NCBI GenBank assembly: GCA_963575745.1
Contig: CAUYUJ010014550.1
Coordinates: 62,001-126,000 of the forward strand
Direction: 5' to 3'
Origin: Prorocentrum cordatum
Taxonomy: Eukaryota; Sar; Dinophyceae; Prorocentrales; Prorocentraceae
DNA length: 64,000 bases
The notes under the pieces were generated by a model, which was not told the DNA's origin, ran no database searches, and saw nothing but the letters and a program-made list of their open reading frames with translations. The position numbers were made by a program, and so were the translations under genes. Numbering within the stretch: the first letter of the stretch is position 1; every line of letters starts with the position of its first letter. Below, piece by piece: positions 1 through 11,545 of the stretch.

Positions 1-71
1 CACGCGCGCTATCGCCAGATGAGTAACAAAAGCATTTGGTGCATCTGAACAGCACCGAACGGTCGTCACAA

Positions 72-932
72 TCAATAGGCAATGACGCTGTGATTGAGCG
101 CGTCCAGCCAGGAAGCGTGAAGCTTGCTGAAGTTGGAACAGCGGCTGGAATCAAGGCAAATGGCCGACCGCTTCCCCTTGAGACGGACCTCGCAGCGCCA
201 GAGCTCCCCCCTGGAGCGCCGCCTGTGCCTGGGACCTGGAAGGGCAGGAGGGGCCTTCAACAGCTCGGCGTCGGACAAGCCCTGGGTTTCCCAGAGAGGG
301 GCCGGCCTGGCAGCTAGCCTGAGCGTGCAACGGGCGGCGCAATCCATTCTGCCGATGGAGACCAAAGCATCCTCGTCTTGCGGCTGCAGATTGACAGCAT
401 GCTTCGCGCCGACGTCCGCGCGGCGATTCCCCCCCCCGCGCCTCTCCCGACTATCAATGCCGACCTCGTCGACACCCTTGTGAGCGGCAACCTTCTCACG
501 CGGCAGGAGGGGGGGGGGGGCGGGGCGCAAGTGGAAGGCACCGGCGTGCACGCGTTTACCAGACAAATGAGATGAGCGAGGCTCGTTGGCTAACTTTATC
601 ACATTAGAGCAATCGTAAAAAGCCTGGGAGTGACCAGGAAGGCTTAACACATGGGCCCAAGTGTAGGCCGAAAGCTCCGATCCCTGCGAAACCTGATCAC
701 GCTCATGCCACGCATCGACAGGACCGTCAGAGTGTTCCGTGGAAAGACCAGGGTACGAGCCCGCGGGGTAAGCGAAAGCTCCTACGGTAAAGACAAAGTC
801 ATCGCCCACCTCTTCAGCCCTGAGAACCAACGCAATATCCTCCTCCTTCACCTCTTCCTCCCTAACAGCAGTGACCAGGCTGTGGGAATAAGACGAGAGC
901 CTGCGAAATAAAGTGTCAGGCTTGCCGCGCAA
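72..932 (-). pseudogene. RNase H domain of the LINE-like element
   Basis: The frame carries an RNase H-like arrangement: SDGPV early on, then SELSAY (a candidate for the catalytic Glu), AFYDCSNV (second Asp), and near the end KVAAHKGVDEVGIDSRERR followed by GGGNRRADVGAKHA. The last part matches the GN-x-x-AD box that closes RNase H domains of LINE elements. RNase H removes RNA from the RNA:DNA hybrid during retrotransposition. This segment is in frame with the upstream RT thumb segment, separated only by the TGA at 957-959. The first catalytic Asp is the least clear residue. Identification is by motif, not by search. Confidence 0.6.
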
Positions 933-956
933 GGGGCAGGCGATGTTAACCTGATA

Positions 957-1616
957 TCACAACTTAAGAGCGCGCCCCCGAATGGGAAAAAGCCTCGGTG
1001 GCAAGGGCGCGGATCCTGTTCTTTTCAAGAGGGGTGATTCTTTTTTACTGGCAAGAGACCCCCTCGCAATATCACAGCACAACCTATGATTGACTCCTTT
1101 CTTGGCTGCCGCGTCTCTCTCGCGAAAACGGAGATGGGCTTCGTGGCGAAGCTTCTTGATTAACGAGGGAGGCACGATGCCATGGTGGATAGAGAGACCC
1201 CTATCATCTTTAGCCGTTATAAAGTCCATCAGAACCCAACCGAGCCTAGAGACAGACATGCGCAAGGCAGAGATCGGACCGGCAACGCTGCGCCATGAAC
1301 AACTGTCATTGCCGAAAACACGCGTCCATGCACGGCGAAGGTCTGGCAGGCCGATGGGCCGCTCGATCTGAGACGCTTGGGCAAGCCTTACCTCTTTCGC
1401 CCAGCGAATGATGGGCGAACAAGTCACGCGCCAGCAAGGGCCTCCGTCCAGAATAGCCGAGGTGGTGGGCGAACGTAACCGAGAGTGAGGGCGAACGGTG
1501 CTAAAGAGACGACGGCGGATGAGGGGCAACTCATTATCCGAAATACCTGTAGCCTCACTCCCGTAGCTCACACCAGAAAGAGGGCCAGCTGAAAACAGCA
1601 ACCTGATTGATTGCAC
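957..1616 (-). pseudogene. RT thumb/connection segment of the LINE-like element
   Basis: Begins in a region reading GVSYGSEATGISDNELP, which resembles the conserved stretch after the polymerase palm in dinoflagellate LINE RTs (aromatic-Gly, then Gly-[IV]-[ST]-[DN]-x-x-L). The remainder is basic and lacks the palm motifs. It is in a different frame from the palm segment that ends at 1555, so a frameshift lies around 1560-1620, where the two frames overlap. It ends at an in-frame TGA, after which the same frame continues into RNase H. It is part of the same polyprotein, not a separate gene. Confidence 0.55.
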
Positions 1617-3036
1617 TTCTCTTGGGCACCTTATTCTGTCTGCGAAGCCGAGTGGCCTTCCTGCTGGCAGCCGCGATCCTGGCCTTAAGCTTGGCCGCGC
1701 GGCCTCGGACTGTGAGGGCGTTGCCAGCCGTGTAGTCGCCGCCTAAGTTCAAGACCGTAGAAGAACTGACAGAACACAGATCAGCAAGAAGGGCCGACAT
1801 TTAATCTCCAACGTGCTTCGAGGAAGCAACGATGGCAGTCTTGTCCATCGCGAAACTGCAGCCAAAGACGTCCTCAACAGAAGAGTGCAATCGGCGAGCA
1901 CCAGAGACAATGCTGGGGATCGTAGTTTTGGCAGAGCCAGTGGCAGTGAAACCTTGGTCGTCAATGAACACATCTAAATCGAGATTGGGTTGGGCAAGAA
2001 ACTGATCGTAACCCTCCACCCCGTGCGCCCTGATGAGGGTGGTGGCAAAAGAGCGCCCAGCGATAACCCCCCTATTCACATGGTAAGGGCCCTGGATAAC
2101 TCCTCCCCGACAGAGAAATCGACCGCGCCTGTAGGCGAACAAACAGAGGCGGGTCAGCACAGGCGGGAGACCATGCCGATAGCAACGAGCTTCCGGCTCG
2201 ACAAGGCTGGTCGTCTCATAAAATTTGCGAAGGTCCAGAAGAACGGCACAGGAGCTTTGACCTGCGGCAGTGCCGCCTCCAGTTTTGGCGGCTTGGCGCC
2301 AGGCAACATCGGCAGCCCCTCGATGCTGACCAACGGCCCAATACCTCCCGGGGTGTTGCTGTTCCCAGGCCAGGGCGAGGGGGCGTCTGAGACGCCCCCA
2401 AACCCAGTGCCAAGAACAGAACACACCAGTCGGTCTGTAGCCGCCACTCGGCTTCGACAGCAAAGCCAACAACGAGACAGCTAGAAGAGGGGGAAGATCA
2501 CCCAAAGTTTCCATGAACGAAAGGAGCATGCTGAAACACGTGGGAGCGTGAGCGCCCAGCAGATGAAAGTGGCGACAGTGGAAACCGTCAAGAGACGCAG
2601 CAGAGCCCTCTATACATGTCTTGGAGGCCGACCTGATGTCTTCGACAATGATCAAGGGAAGGGGCTCAATGAGCGAGCCGGGGGGGCGAGCCCCTTCCCC
2701 CCAATCCCACGACGAGGAGAAGCGATCACCTTCAGCCTTGAGCAACGACAAGGGATCTGACACCGTGCAGCCCTTGGCCGAACGAGTGGGCGTCGGAGTC
2801 CATGGGGAAGGTTCCCGTATAATCTGGTGCACGCGTTGAGAGCCAGAATCGATGCTAACGTGCAGCCAGGCCGACCAGCCATCTCTCGACCTCTGGCCGA
2901 AGTATCTGGCGGCCGCGTCGAGCTCGCCCCTGACCTCAGTCCCGACAGCTTCTGGGTCTGAGCATGGGGGCCGACTGAGCTGAGGCGCGGGCGAGATCTG
3001 CAGCACGTTCAGAAAGACAAGCTCGAACACCAACAT
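1555..3036 (-). pseudogene. Reverse transcriptase palm of the LINE-like element
   Basis: Counting from the start at 3036, recognisable RT blocks are LLSKPSGGYRP (about 193-202, pre-A block), AVLLDLRKF with the motif A Asp at 268, GVIAGRSFATT (323-333, motif B), and FIDD (357-360, motif C, in place of the usual [YF]xDD). A hydrophilic N-terminal stretch with a repeated-Trp pattern (GWSAW) resembles the linker between endonuclease and RT in these elements. The frame meets TAA at 1801-1803 but continues in the same frame to 1555 with a basic helix-like region (NLGGDYTAGN, then Arg/Lys-rich), which also fits this RT family. One stop therefore splits the domain. Product: polymerase for target-primed reverse transcription. 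Confidence 0.72.
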
Positions 3037-3251
3037 GATTGGCTATGTGCAGAGGTGGCGCAGCAAGTACATTGCCCGGCGCCAGCACCTGGCGGTCACG
3101 GCCAAGGCGCCAGGAGAGCACGCATGCGCGCCATTGTGCAGCAAGCCACTTGATGGAACGAAATTCGGGGTGCTAGGTGCGGCCTTCACCTGGCAAAATC
3201 GAACGCCAAACAAGCTGAGGACCCAGACCTCTAGCGCCCAACTGTGTGATC

Positions 3252-4142
3252 TCAGCCCCCCCAAATCGGAACCAAGTCTTTCTCGGCATGGTTGGCCCGC
3301 GCTTGATGCAGGGGCCCCAAAGGCTCAAGGGCCCCTTGATAATCTCCCTTCTTCGCCCGACCGAGAGCTTTTCCAGCCGCGCCCAGCTCGCGGGGCCGCG
3401 AGGCCGCAGCAGGGCGAGGGCCAAACGCAGGTTCGACAGGGAGAGGGATGGGCTTCCGAAGCGCGAGGGCCTGAAGAACCGAGAGCCGCGGGAAGAAGAG
3501 AAGGCTGGCAGGACGACGAGGCGACAACGAAGTGGACCAATCGACCTCGCGCGAGCGAATACCTTGCGCAAGACCTCCAGAGCACGCGAAATAATCAAAG
3601 GCGTCGGCCGTGCCAGACGGAAAATGAGTGCGCGTCGGAGTTGGCGCCGCAGCACCGCGCAGCTCGCTGGCAAAGCGCGATTCCTCCAGGGGCGGTGGCT
3701 CGAAGTTGTGGTCAGCCCCAGCGACGAACGTCACATCGCTCTGCGACAATAAAGGGCCGCCTAACTTCGAAAGAATGGTGCGATTGCGGTATGATCGATC
3801 TTCAGAGTGAAAGAGAGAAGACGACGCAACGACAATAGGAAGGCAATCCGGGAGATGAATGAGGCCAGCAAGGCAACGACTTGGCACCACTGCACCACCT
3901 TCCATACTCTGCAAACCCAACCAAGAGCGCGCGAAGATGGCCAACGTGTTTCCAGCTTCTGTGGCCGCAGCATCCGACCATGGGGATTTCCAGCCTCTCT
4001 TGAGGCGCCGTGCGCTGGCGGCGACCACGTCCGCGCCTCTCAGGCGATGCTCCTGGCGCAGGGTGACATGAGCGTGGGTGTCACGGTGTAACCTCCAAGC
4101 AGGTCTTTCATGCCCCCCAGGGGTTACATTTGACAGTCCCAA
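3252..4142 (-). pseudogene. AP-type (EEP) endonuclease domain of the LINE-like element
   Basis: Residue 31 is the Glu of QEHRLRG, the position of the catalytic Glu in endonuclease/exonuclease/phosphatase folds. GADHNFEP (Asp144, Asn146) matches the D-x-N box, and AFDYFACS (about 182-188) matches the later Asp-Tyr box of LINE endonucleases. The final His-containing block is not clear. The first residues (NVTPGG) overlap the end of the preceding frame, which reads KCNPWGA at about 4110, so a frameshift sits there. In a live element this domain nicks the target DNA and primes reverse transcription. The tail after residue 200 is Arg/Pro-rich and leads toward the RT. Confidence 0.62.
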
Positions 4143-4577
4143 TGTTCAGCTCGATCTGGTTGGGATCAGGTGTCGGCCCATGGTCGCAATCATTTCGAGA
4201 CGCGGACGCGTCGCCGCCAGAGCCTAGGGCATCCACGATGCCAGGCTCGGCGTTCTGAGACCAGTTAAACTGCGATCCTACGCGGCGTGGGGGCGGGGAA
4301 GCCCTCTCTTCCAAGGGGGAACTGGACCTGGTGCTCGGGTTTGGCAAGGGCAGCGCCGCGCGCGAGACCGAGTGATGGCCGACACTGCCATGCTTCTCTC
4401 CGAGCGTCAGAACAGGATGCAACTTGGCAGGCCGCGCAACATCGAGCGGTGCATTCAAAAACATCAGACTGAACAATCTGGCGTGAGCAAGGGTGTGAAG
4501 CAAAGCGTTAGCACGGGTAGTGGGAGAGGACACACGAAACTTGGCTGAGGAAGCTGAGACATGCACACCTGAACGCT

Positions 4578-5868
4578 TCAAAAACCTCGGGGGACCACGG
4601 CGACTCCAGAGCTGGATCTGAGCCTGAGAAAGAGGCTCCAAAAAGATGTCATCTGGCAGAACAAATCAATCAAAATCCCCCCTGGAAGAAATGCTCTGAC
4701 TCCAGGACCAGGAACCAGACCGAGAAGAGCCTGGAGAAGACGAGCCGCCCAGAGGCTTCCAAGGGGGAGTCGCGAGCGACGACCGCCTGGCGCAATCCTG
4801 GCAGCGCGCTCTCGAACGCCGGCCTGAGCCTCAGGTGGGGGCGCCACGGGCGCCTGACCATCAGCTCCTGCGCCGTCTCCCCCAGCGGCCTCAGCAGCGG
4901 CAGCTGCGGCGCCCGCGGACTCCGCCGCTCCAGCAGCAGGATCAGCGCGCTCGTCGTGTCGAGGGCGCTTCGCCTGCAGCCGCCTGAGGTGCGCCTCGCG
5001 CTCCTGCCTGAGAGCGTCGACCTTGGACTTGGCGTTGCGGAAGAGATGGGCCTGATATGCCCTCGCGAAATTGTGCAGCGCGCGCCTCCGACTCCTTCTG
5101 GTCCTCAAGCTTGAGCTCGTAGTCGGTCTCATCGATCTTCAGGATACCCTCCGCCGAAAGGTCCGGTAACCGCTCGAGTTTGGAAGGGGTCCAGAATGTC
5201 GTCAATACTGAGCTTCGACGGCGGCGCGTCAGGCTCCGGCAGAGCTGCAAGCTGAGCGTGGAGCAGGCGAACGAGGTCGCTGTGCTCCTTCTCGGACTGC
5301 TGCAGCTCCTCAGGACTGGTGTCATGTCGGCGCTGAGCGTCAACCTGCTGTTCCACGGTCTCGAACTTGAGGACGGCCCCTTCGAGCTTGTTCTCGACCT
5401 GCCGAGCCTTGGCGTGCGCCTGCTGGACGCGCGCCCCCAAGCTGGCTGGCCGAGGCGCTTGAAGGGCCTGAGCCGCCATGCGATGTGAGTGTGCAATCTA
5501 GGTGTCGCCCATTTTGTCGTGGGGTGAGGCCATCTGCCGGCGCCCTTCGACAGTGAGCTTAACGGGGGGTGAAGCTGGAGAGGAAGCGCCGCCAGCACCA
5601 CCTGCAACTCCTGCACCTCCATGACTGCCGCCGAAACCTCCACCAGGAGGCGCGTCTCCCTTGAAGTGCCCTGGTGGTCCGTGATGAGCGTGTTTGGGCT
5701 GAGCATGCCACGCGCTGTCTGAGGCCCGCGGACGAGCGGCGCCGCAATGCTTGCGCCGCGTGAACCAGCTGGCATTGCGTCGGGAACCGCAAGCGTCACA
5801 GGTCCAGCGCTGGCCAGCGGCGGCAAATCACAGGTGACTGTTGTAGGCGAGGAACTAGAGGAGGCCAA
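4578..5868 (-). pseudogene. Gag-like helical, charged region of the LINE-like element
   Basis: Three overlapping frames carry one continuing protein. 5129-5479 gives a Gln/Glu/Lys-rich, coiled-coil-like stretch (KARQVENKLEGAVLKFETVE) ending in a Ser-Ile-Asp-Asp-rich segment. 4578-5132 continues with FARAYQAHLFRNAKSKVDAL, a basic helix, and then an Ala/Pro/Gly-rich tail. Helical basic regions of this sort precede the endonuclease in dinoflagellate LINE polyproteins and would plausibly bind RNA or multimerise. At least one frameshift joins the frames near 5130. No zinc knuckle was seen. The assignment depends on position and composition. Confidence 0.4.
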
Positions 5869-6353
5869 GCATCCCGAGAAATCGGGCCCTTGCCCCCGTC
5901 GCCTTGAACCTACGGATCATAATCAAAACCGTGCCACCCTGGCCCGCAACAGCAATGTGCCGTTCTGAATCGGTGGTGTTGCAAGCTCAGAAACCGCGCG
6001 TGCTCGTGGCGACGGCTGCGCAGTCTCTGGTCACATTGAAAGCCAGTATCATCGCTGGACTCGCTCATCTGCATCACATCCTTCACATATCTCATCATTC
6101 TCTCTCTGAAGTTCTCCGCCAACGCCCTTCCTGAGAAACCAGATCCTGGAGTATGTTCCTGTCCTGGACCCCTTCGGGCAGCGAGGCGAGGTGGCGATCG
6201 AACTCGACGACTGTGGACGCAGCGTGGTCGCGGCCGCACTTGCTCTGGATATGCTCGCCAACGGCTCCCTCCTTGGTCAGATAGGCTGGGGCAGGCGGCT
6301 GTTCAGCTACGCGGCCAGCAACAGAGTCATGCGCCTCGTCGACCAAATCGGGA

Positions 6354-7141
6354 TCAACAAGGGGGCTCTGCACACGATCGCACAGCCAATTGAAACCCTT
6401 CTTGACCTCGCCATCTCCTCGTGATCGATGACGCCTGAGGTTGGCCCCCGTCGACGCCTTCTCGAGAGTCTCGAAGGGGCGGGGCGGGGGTCCGGACAGA
6501 AATCGAGCGGGGCAGGAGGCGCGGATCCGGAACTCCAGCGTTTCTCTGCGCCTGCCCCCCCTGCGCCACCCTCGCCTGAATACGTGCCTGCGCCGCGGCG
6601 ACAGGTGATGGCGCTGTCTGCCGAAAGGGCGAGAGGGGGCGACGTCGCTCGCCGTCCTTGCCCTCGTCCTTGTCCTTGCCCTTGCCCCGCTTGCGCTTCG
6701 GGGTGCCCTGGGCATCGTCCTTCAGAGCCTTGGCCTTGCTCGTCTGCTCGTCGATCCCCGCCCCCTCCCTGGCCCCCCTTGCTACGAAAAAAAGCGAAAG
6801 GGGGGGGTCCACCATCTGATGGCGACGATTGCGACCCGAAAGCTTCTCCGCGATATCATAGTTCGGACTCGTGGGGTTCTTCCAATGCGTCTCGAGGATA
6901 GACTGCCAGCGCCGCCCTGGCCGTTCGAACGCCGCCACGGAGGCAGCGTTGATCTGGTCGCACTGGATTGCGAGCTCGAAGACTTCAGCCGTCGCCTGCG
7001 TCTCATGGATGGGCCCGTCGTTCTCGCTCCAGCTAGGCCGCCGTCTGCAGGATCTTTTTTAGCCGCGTCGCATGCGCCGTCGCCAGCTGCGCGAAGGAAG
7101 ACATCAACCAGGGAAAGGCGCGCGGGCCATCCAACGGCCAA
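6354..7141 (-). pseudogene. Basic gag-like segment of the LINE-like element
   Basis: The frame from 6938 contains WQSILETHWKNPTSPNYD, then a strongly basic run (PKRKRGKGKDKDEGKDGERR) and a Pro/Arg/Gln-rich tail. The frame upstream (to 7141) appears to continue the same protein across another frameshift around 6900-7060. Nothing enzymatic is visible. Given its place between the N-terminal module and the helical region, an RNA-binding gag-like role is the natural guess, but it is only a guess. Confidence 0.3.
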
Positions 7142-7468
7142 TCAGAAGCTATCCTCCACCAGCTCTTTGACTGACTCGACCCAGGCGCGCCCCCCGTGGC
7201 CCTGCCCGTTGTGCCTCGCCGACAGCGTGCGCGCACCCTCCTCGGGCTTCTTCTCCCCGAGGCCGGCGTGCCCCCCCGGCGCTGCGGGCCCCCGCCCATG
7301 TCGCGCGGCGTCGGCGCATCGCCCGGGCCCGCGTGCAACAGTGACTGGCGCGCCTCCGCGTAGACGTCGAACCTATCGCTGGTGATCTGCTCCAGCGCCG
7401 CGACCGCGTCGCCGAACTTGGCCAGGCCTCGATTGCCGAGCCTCGTGGCGAAGGCTGCCTCGGAGACC

Positions 7469-7957
7469 TCAGTGCCCGGGCGGGCCATCTCTCGCCCCCC
7501 CTCGAACGCGAGCCCCCACCCCGCCCGAGCCATATCGACGCCAGCAGGCGCGACAGCGGCGGTGCCCGAGGGGTGTGCGGCCTCGCCAGTGCCCTCTGAC
7601 GGGGCAGCCCCTCCTCTTGGTGGAGCGTGGTGCACGCGCGCTGCGAATGGCAAAATCGTCCCCGCAGACCCTGGAATGCGAGACCTCGACAAAGCCCTCT
7701 TCGGCGATATAGCCCCTGGCTTTCTCCGCTGACGCTGTCTCGCTGAGCCTGTGCAGCGGACGAGGAACAGCACGACCAACCGTGCGTCCACGCAGCAGAA
7801 CAAACCTGGTAGTTCCACGATCACCCGTAGTGTTGTGCTCCTCGGCATACACATCAAAGTCGGGCGTAGCACTCACCCACATTCGCTTGCCATTATCTGA
7901 CCGCACCTCGCGAAGTAGCAGGCGCTCATGACCAGGATCATCACCTTCGTACCGCAC
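7469..7957 (-). pseudogene. N-terminal module of the LINE-like element (TPDFDVYAEE block)
   Basis: Reads YEGDDPGHERLLLREV, then WVSATPDFDVYAEE and a stretch ending in GYIAEEGFVEVSHSR. The pattern (Asp-Pro-x-His-Glu-Arg, then Trp-Val-x-x-Thr-Pro-Asp-x-Asp-Val-Tyr) resembles a block I associate with the N-terminal part of dinoflagellate retroelement-like proteins; its function is unknown to me. After about residue 100 the frame becomes Arg/Gly-rich and is probably out of frame. It follows the membrane/Cys-rich segment on the same strand. Confidence 0.35.
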
Positions 7958-7998
7958 CTAGGCGTACGCACCAAAAATCTTTCCATTCACAGCCACCA

Positions 7999-8385
7999 TC
8001 ATTTATTGACTCGACCTCGTCCTTTAATCCCAGGACCTCCGGCCCGTTTCGGACAGCAACTGCGAGCCGCCAGTACTCCGCACACGACACCTGCTAAGGC
8101 TCCGCTGAGACCCACCCGCCAGTAGGAGTTCGCGGCGTCCGCGGACACAACGACGTAAGACACGACGTAAGACTTGTTGAAGAAGTCGACGGGCACCGCG
8201 CACACAGGCTGCGCTGGATCTGGAACCCCTGGGCACACACAGGCGGGGCAGTCAGGACACCCTGGCGGCGCTGGGCAATCGCAGTAGCACTCTTGGCACC
8301 CCTTGAGAGTGCGAGCAGCCAGGGAAGCAGCTAGCTCCCGAACATTCCCAACGGCTAGGAATCCGACACCCACCTCGGGTCTCAT
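7999..8385 (-). pseudogene. Cys-rich plus hydrophobic N-terminal segment
   Basis: A 128-codon frame with a Cys cluster (CQECYCDCPAPPGCPDCPAC, about residues 30-49) followed by a hydrophobic, Gly/Ala-rich helix (GLSGALAGVVCGVLAARSCC, about 92-111) that could span a membrane. It ends in a short basic tail. The frame immediately precedes the TPDFDVYAEE block and may be the true N-terminus of the LINE-like polyprotein. A membrane segment at the start of a retroelement protein is unusual. It could instead be an unrelated exon. Confidence 0.35.
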
Positions 8386-9515
8386 GCGGCCTTGAGCCGA
8401 AAAAACTTACTGCGGGCGCGGCAGGGCGGCACATCCGTTCCTGGCTACCCTGCCCCGCCCGAACGAAACTACCGAGCGTGCGAATATCATTCACGTACGA
8501 CTCACAGGAGGAGGGGCAGAGAGCACATGAGCGCACGCGCCAGATTCTGGTGACGAACGGGGCAGAGCAGCGGGACAAGGCGAGAAGCACAAACATCCAC
8601 ATGCCATAGGACCGATCTCTCGTAGAGGTAATGGGACAAACCACGGCGAGGGGGACGCAATGCCACCGACGCCAGCTCCGACGGCCAAAGCGGACCTCAC
8701 GAGGCCAGAACATACGCCAACGAATTGGCAACAACATTTGCGTTGACGTGTTGGCAGCACCCAAAAAGGGGTGGTGCGATGGGGGTGGGCTTCTAAGAGG
8801 GCGGAAAAAGGGACTCCTAAAAGAGCCAGCTTTCCCAAAGGCCCGCCCAACTTCTAAGACGTCTTCGTAGAAGCCTCCAGGGCCGTCAACATTCTTCGCA
8901 TTCTGAACAACTTCTCCACGTTCTTTGGAGAACAGCCTCCCTCGTGCCACATCCCTGTGGGCGCCGCCAGAGATGAGGCCGAACCAATGCACGGCACCCT
9001 CCGTCATCGAGAGGGAACGGGGAACGGGAGGAGGAGGAGGATGAGGATGAGGCTCGGAGGGAGGAGGAGGAAGCGCAGGGCAGAACTGTCCGATGCGGAG
9101 GGGGGGGGGGGCGGAGGAGAGAAGACCGCCGAGCTGACACGACGGCGGCGTGGGGGCTCACGAGTCGTCCTCCCCCCGAAGAGCGTACGCCGCGCGGCGG
9201 GGCGCGACGATTCTACTGTGTCTTTCGTGTTCCCTCCATAGTCTTTTGGCCCAAGCCCTGAGGGAGCTCAAGCGCCAACTGAGACACGAAAAGAAACCGA
9301 TCGTACGCGAGATGGCATAACGACCTTACGCGGCGGCTTACGCGGACTGCCAGGACGGCAAGCGGGCAACTTACGCGCGAATGTCCGCGTAATTGAACCC
9401 GTTTTGCTCCGTCCCTCAATTTGGTTTCTCAAGGAGCCCCTGGATCGGCGCTAATCCATACACACCAACGCCTGTTGAAAGAACCCGACGCGATCCCGAA
9501 TACGGAAACGCTCCC
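8386..9515. other. No gene recognised; purine-rich stretch
   Basis: No frame here shows a recognisable domain. 9019-9120 is a GGA/GAG-rich purine tract. Candidate frames on the minus strand (to 9007) are Ser/Arg/Pro-rich and look like shadows of base composition. Confidence 0.5.
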
Positions 9516-9520
9516 CTAAG

Positions 9521-9712
9521 CGGCGTTGCTTGGCATTGCATGGTATTGCCTGGCATTTCCTGGCATTGCATTGTTTTGCATTGCTTGGCTTTGAGCGGCA
9601 TTCGTTGGCATTGCTTGGCATCACTTCACGTTGCTTAACATCGCTTGGTATTTCCTTGCGTTGCTTGGTATTGCTAGGCGTTGCTTGGTATTTCTTTGCG
9701 TTGCTACTTGGG
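9521..9712. repeat. Decamer minisatellite (GGCATTGCTT-like)
   Basis: About 19 degenerate copies of a 10-bp unit, GGCATTGCTT and variants such as GGTATTTCCT and GGCGTTGCTT. Adjacent units vary freely, so it is an old array. Open frames across it are composition artefacts. Confidence 0.85.
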
Positions 9713-9879
9713 GAACTCGGATAACCCGACGACTGCCGAACTTTCTCAAACGAAAATCGCCACCGTGCCCCCTGGCACGTTGAGGCGTGCTAGAATGCCA
9801 AGTGCTGTCTGGTAGGGTTCTTGCAATCTTCCAAGGGACCCCACTCCCTACGGGCCGCGTAGTGTTGCGAGCCATCGCC

Positions 9880-10450
9880 CATGCTCCCGGGGACTCCCTG
9901 GGCGGCCATGGCGCCTCCCTGGGGCTCTCAAAGGCTTCCATGCCGGCCCAGGAGGCCTCCAAGACGGTCCAAGAAAGCCCCGAATCGCCGAACGATCGCT
10001 CGAAGACGTTCAATACGGCCTCAAGATGGCGCAAGTGACCTCCCCAAAGGCAATAATCATTGACTTTCCTTGCGTGTTTGAAGACTTTTGAGTTCTCGCC
10101 TTTTCGGCTTTCCGACGCTCCAAGAAATCCAAAGAGGCTCCCAAGACCACCCCAAAACGACCCAAGAGGCCTCCAAGAGGGCCCCAAGACGGCCTAAGAG
10201 CGCCCCCCACGAAGGCCAAGATGCACCCAAGACGGCCCCAAAAGGAGCCCCAGAGAGGAAACACGAACCAAAAATCCGATCCTTCCGCCCCAAGGGGCCC
10301 CTCGATAGCCCCAAGAGGCGCCAACGAGGCCCCAAGAAGCCCCCAAGAGACCCCCTCAAGGCCCCAAGAGGCCTCCAGGAGGCCCTCAAGAGGCCCCCAA
10401 GAGGCTCTCGAACGGCCCCCAAGAGGCTTCAAAACTGCATCTGAGAGGCC
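9880..10450 (+). repeat. SINE-like CCCCAAGA-type dispersed repeat, copy A
   Basis: Built from short CCCCAAGAGGCC/CCCCAAGACGGCC units with an AT-richer core at about 10056-10125 (CATTGACTTTCC ... TTTCCGACGCTCCAAG). Related blocks, mostly in the opposite orientation, lie at 24.7, 27.5, 44.5, 45.7 and 58.6 kb, with four tandem copies at 34.9-36.4 kb and partial matches at 38.7 and 55.3 kb. Long frames through it carry no domains. Confidence 0.7.
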
Positions 10451-10584
10451 CCCGAGAGGCCTCCCACGAAATCCCAACGAACATCCACTACGCTCCTCCG
10501 GTGTCCTCTCGAAGGAGAGCAGCCGAGAATGCTGGGCTGGCATGGCGGCGGTACTTGCCGCAGGCAGCTGGATATTCTGGCGAA

Positions 10585-10757
10585 GGACCCAACCATATGC
10601 AATTGCGAAGAAGGCGCGTGGGACAAATGAGGGGTAGCTCCCTATGGGGCCATGGAGCGTGTGAGCGGTGTGCCGAAAATGGCGCGGAGCCGCGTGCAGA
10701 CCCTGCCACTGGGGTCTTCGGTGGAGCTCCTTATGGAGCCACGAAGCGTGTAGGACA
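10585..10757 (-). repeat. Isolated diverged copy of the 90-bp repeat unit plus its flank
   Basis: The plus strand here reads GGTGGAGCTCC, GGGGCCAT and GTGTGCCGAAAATGG, the reverse complement of the 28.5-30.4 kb tandem unit, about 1.3 units long. The adjacent AAGGACCCAACCATATGC is the reverse complement of the sequence following that array at about 30460-30480. The homology therefore includes array flank as well as unit. Confidence 0.65.
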
Positions 10758-11367
10758 GGAGACTCGGGGCGCCCAAAACGAAGACCTGGCACTACAGGAC
10801 GGTTGGGAACAGCAAGGAGAGCAACCAAAGGAACCCAGGGAACCTGGGAAGCCGAGAAATGCCGGCCAGCGCAGAGGAGGAGGGGGTGATGGAGGAGGGC
10901 CGTGCCTGGCCTCCGCCGAAGTGATTTGTGCAATCCGCGGCCCCCAAAGGGTGGACCCCTTCCCCAGGGGCAGCTGGACGTTCCAGATCTGTTTTTGACG
11001 GCCCTGGGCCCCGAAAGCGAGCCCCGGGGAGCCGACACCGAAGGAAGCCACCGCTCGCCATCGCTTGGGCGTCCATTCCTCGCGCACTTTTCCGCTTCGT
11101 GCGTGCTTTTCTTTGCTAGATTTATGTTGCCCCCGTCGTACTTAAAGACCGTATCCCAGAAATAATTTCGAGCACCCGGAAAAGTGTCAAAAGAGTGTCG
11201 AAACAGTGTCGGGCGAATGTCCCCCAAGGCCCGACACGTGAAAACCCTTACGTTTAGGTACTTTGTTGGGCGCTCGAAATTCTTCCTGGTGGTCAAGGCT
11301 AAAGTAGGTTGGAATATCATGATGCCAGATGATTCAGGATCCTCCTCGAGGAGCCAGCCGCGCCGAG

Positions 11368-11374
<7 letters not shown>

Positions 11375-11438
<64 letters not shown>
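11375..11438. repeat. (CA)n microsatellite
   Basis: About 30 uninterrupted CA dinucleotides, ending in CATACGCCC. Confidence 0.97.
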
Positions 11439-11440
<2 letters not shown>

Positions 11441-11545
11441 GCCCGAACGATGCCAAGACCGCTTGAAAAGATCACACCGTCGGAGATCTGGGCCTCAGGG
11501 CCTCAGGAGACTCCGCGGGGGAGGCAAAAGGGCCTCTTCGTCGTC

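Larger units (their letters stand above)
1..8385 (-). mobile_element. Degraded LINE-like non-LTR retroelement, runs off the left edge
   Basis: Successive minus-strand frames from 8385 down to 72 give, in 5' to 3' order, a Cys-rich/hydrophobic segment, a gag-like region with a charged helical stretch, an apurinic-type endonuclease, a reverse transcriptase with palm and thumb, and RNase H. That order is the usual one for an APE-type LINE with an added RNase H. The reading frame changes at least five times, and in-frame stops lie at 1801-1803 (TAA) and 957-959 (TGA), so the copy is dead if the assembly is right. I see no poly(A) or 3' end inside the window. Domain calls rest on motif recognition only; the N-terminal part is the least certain. 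Confidence 0.72.
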
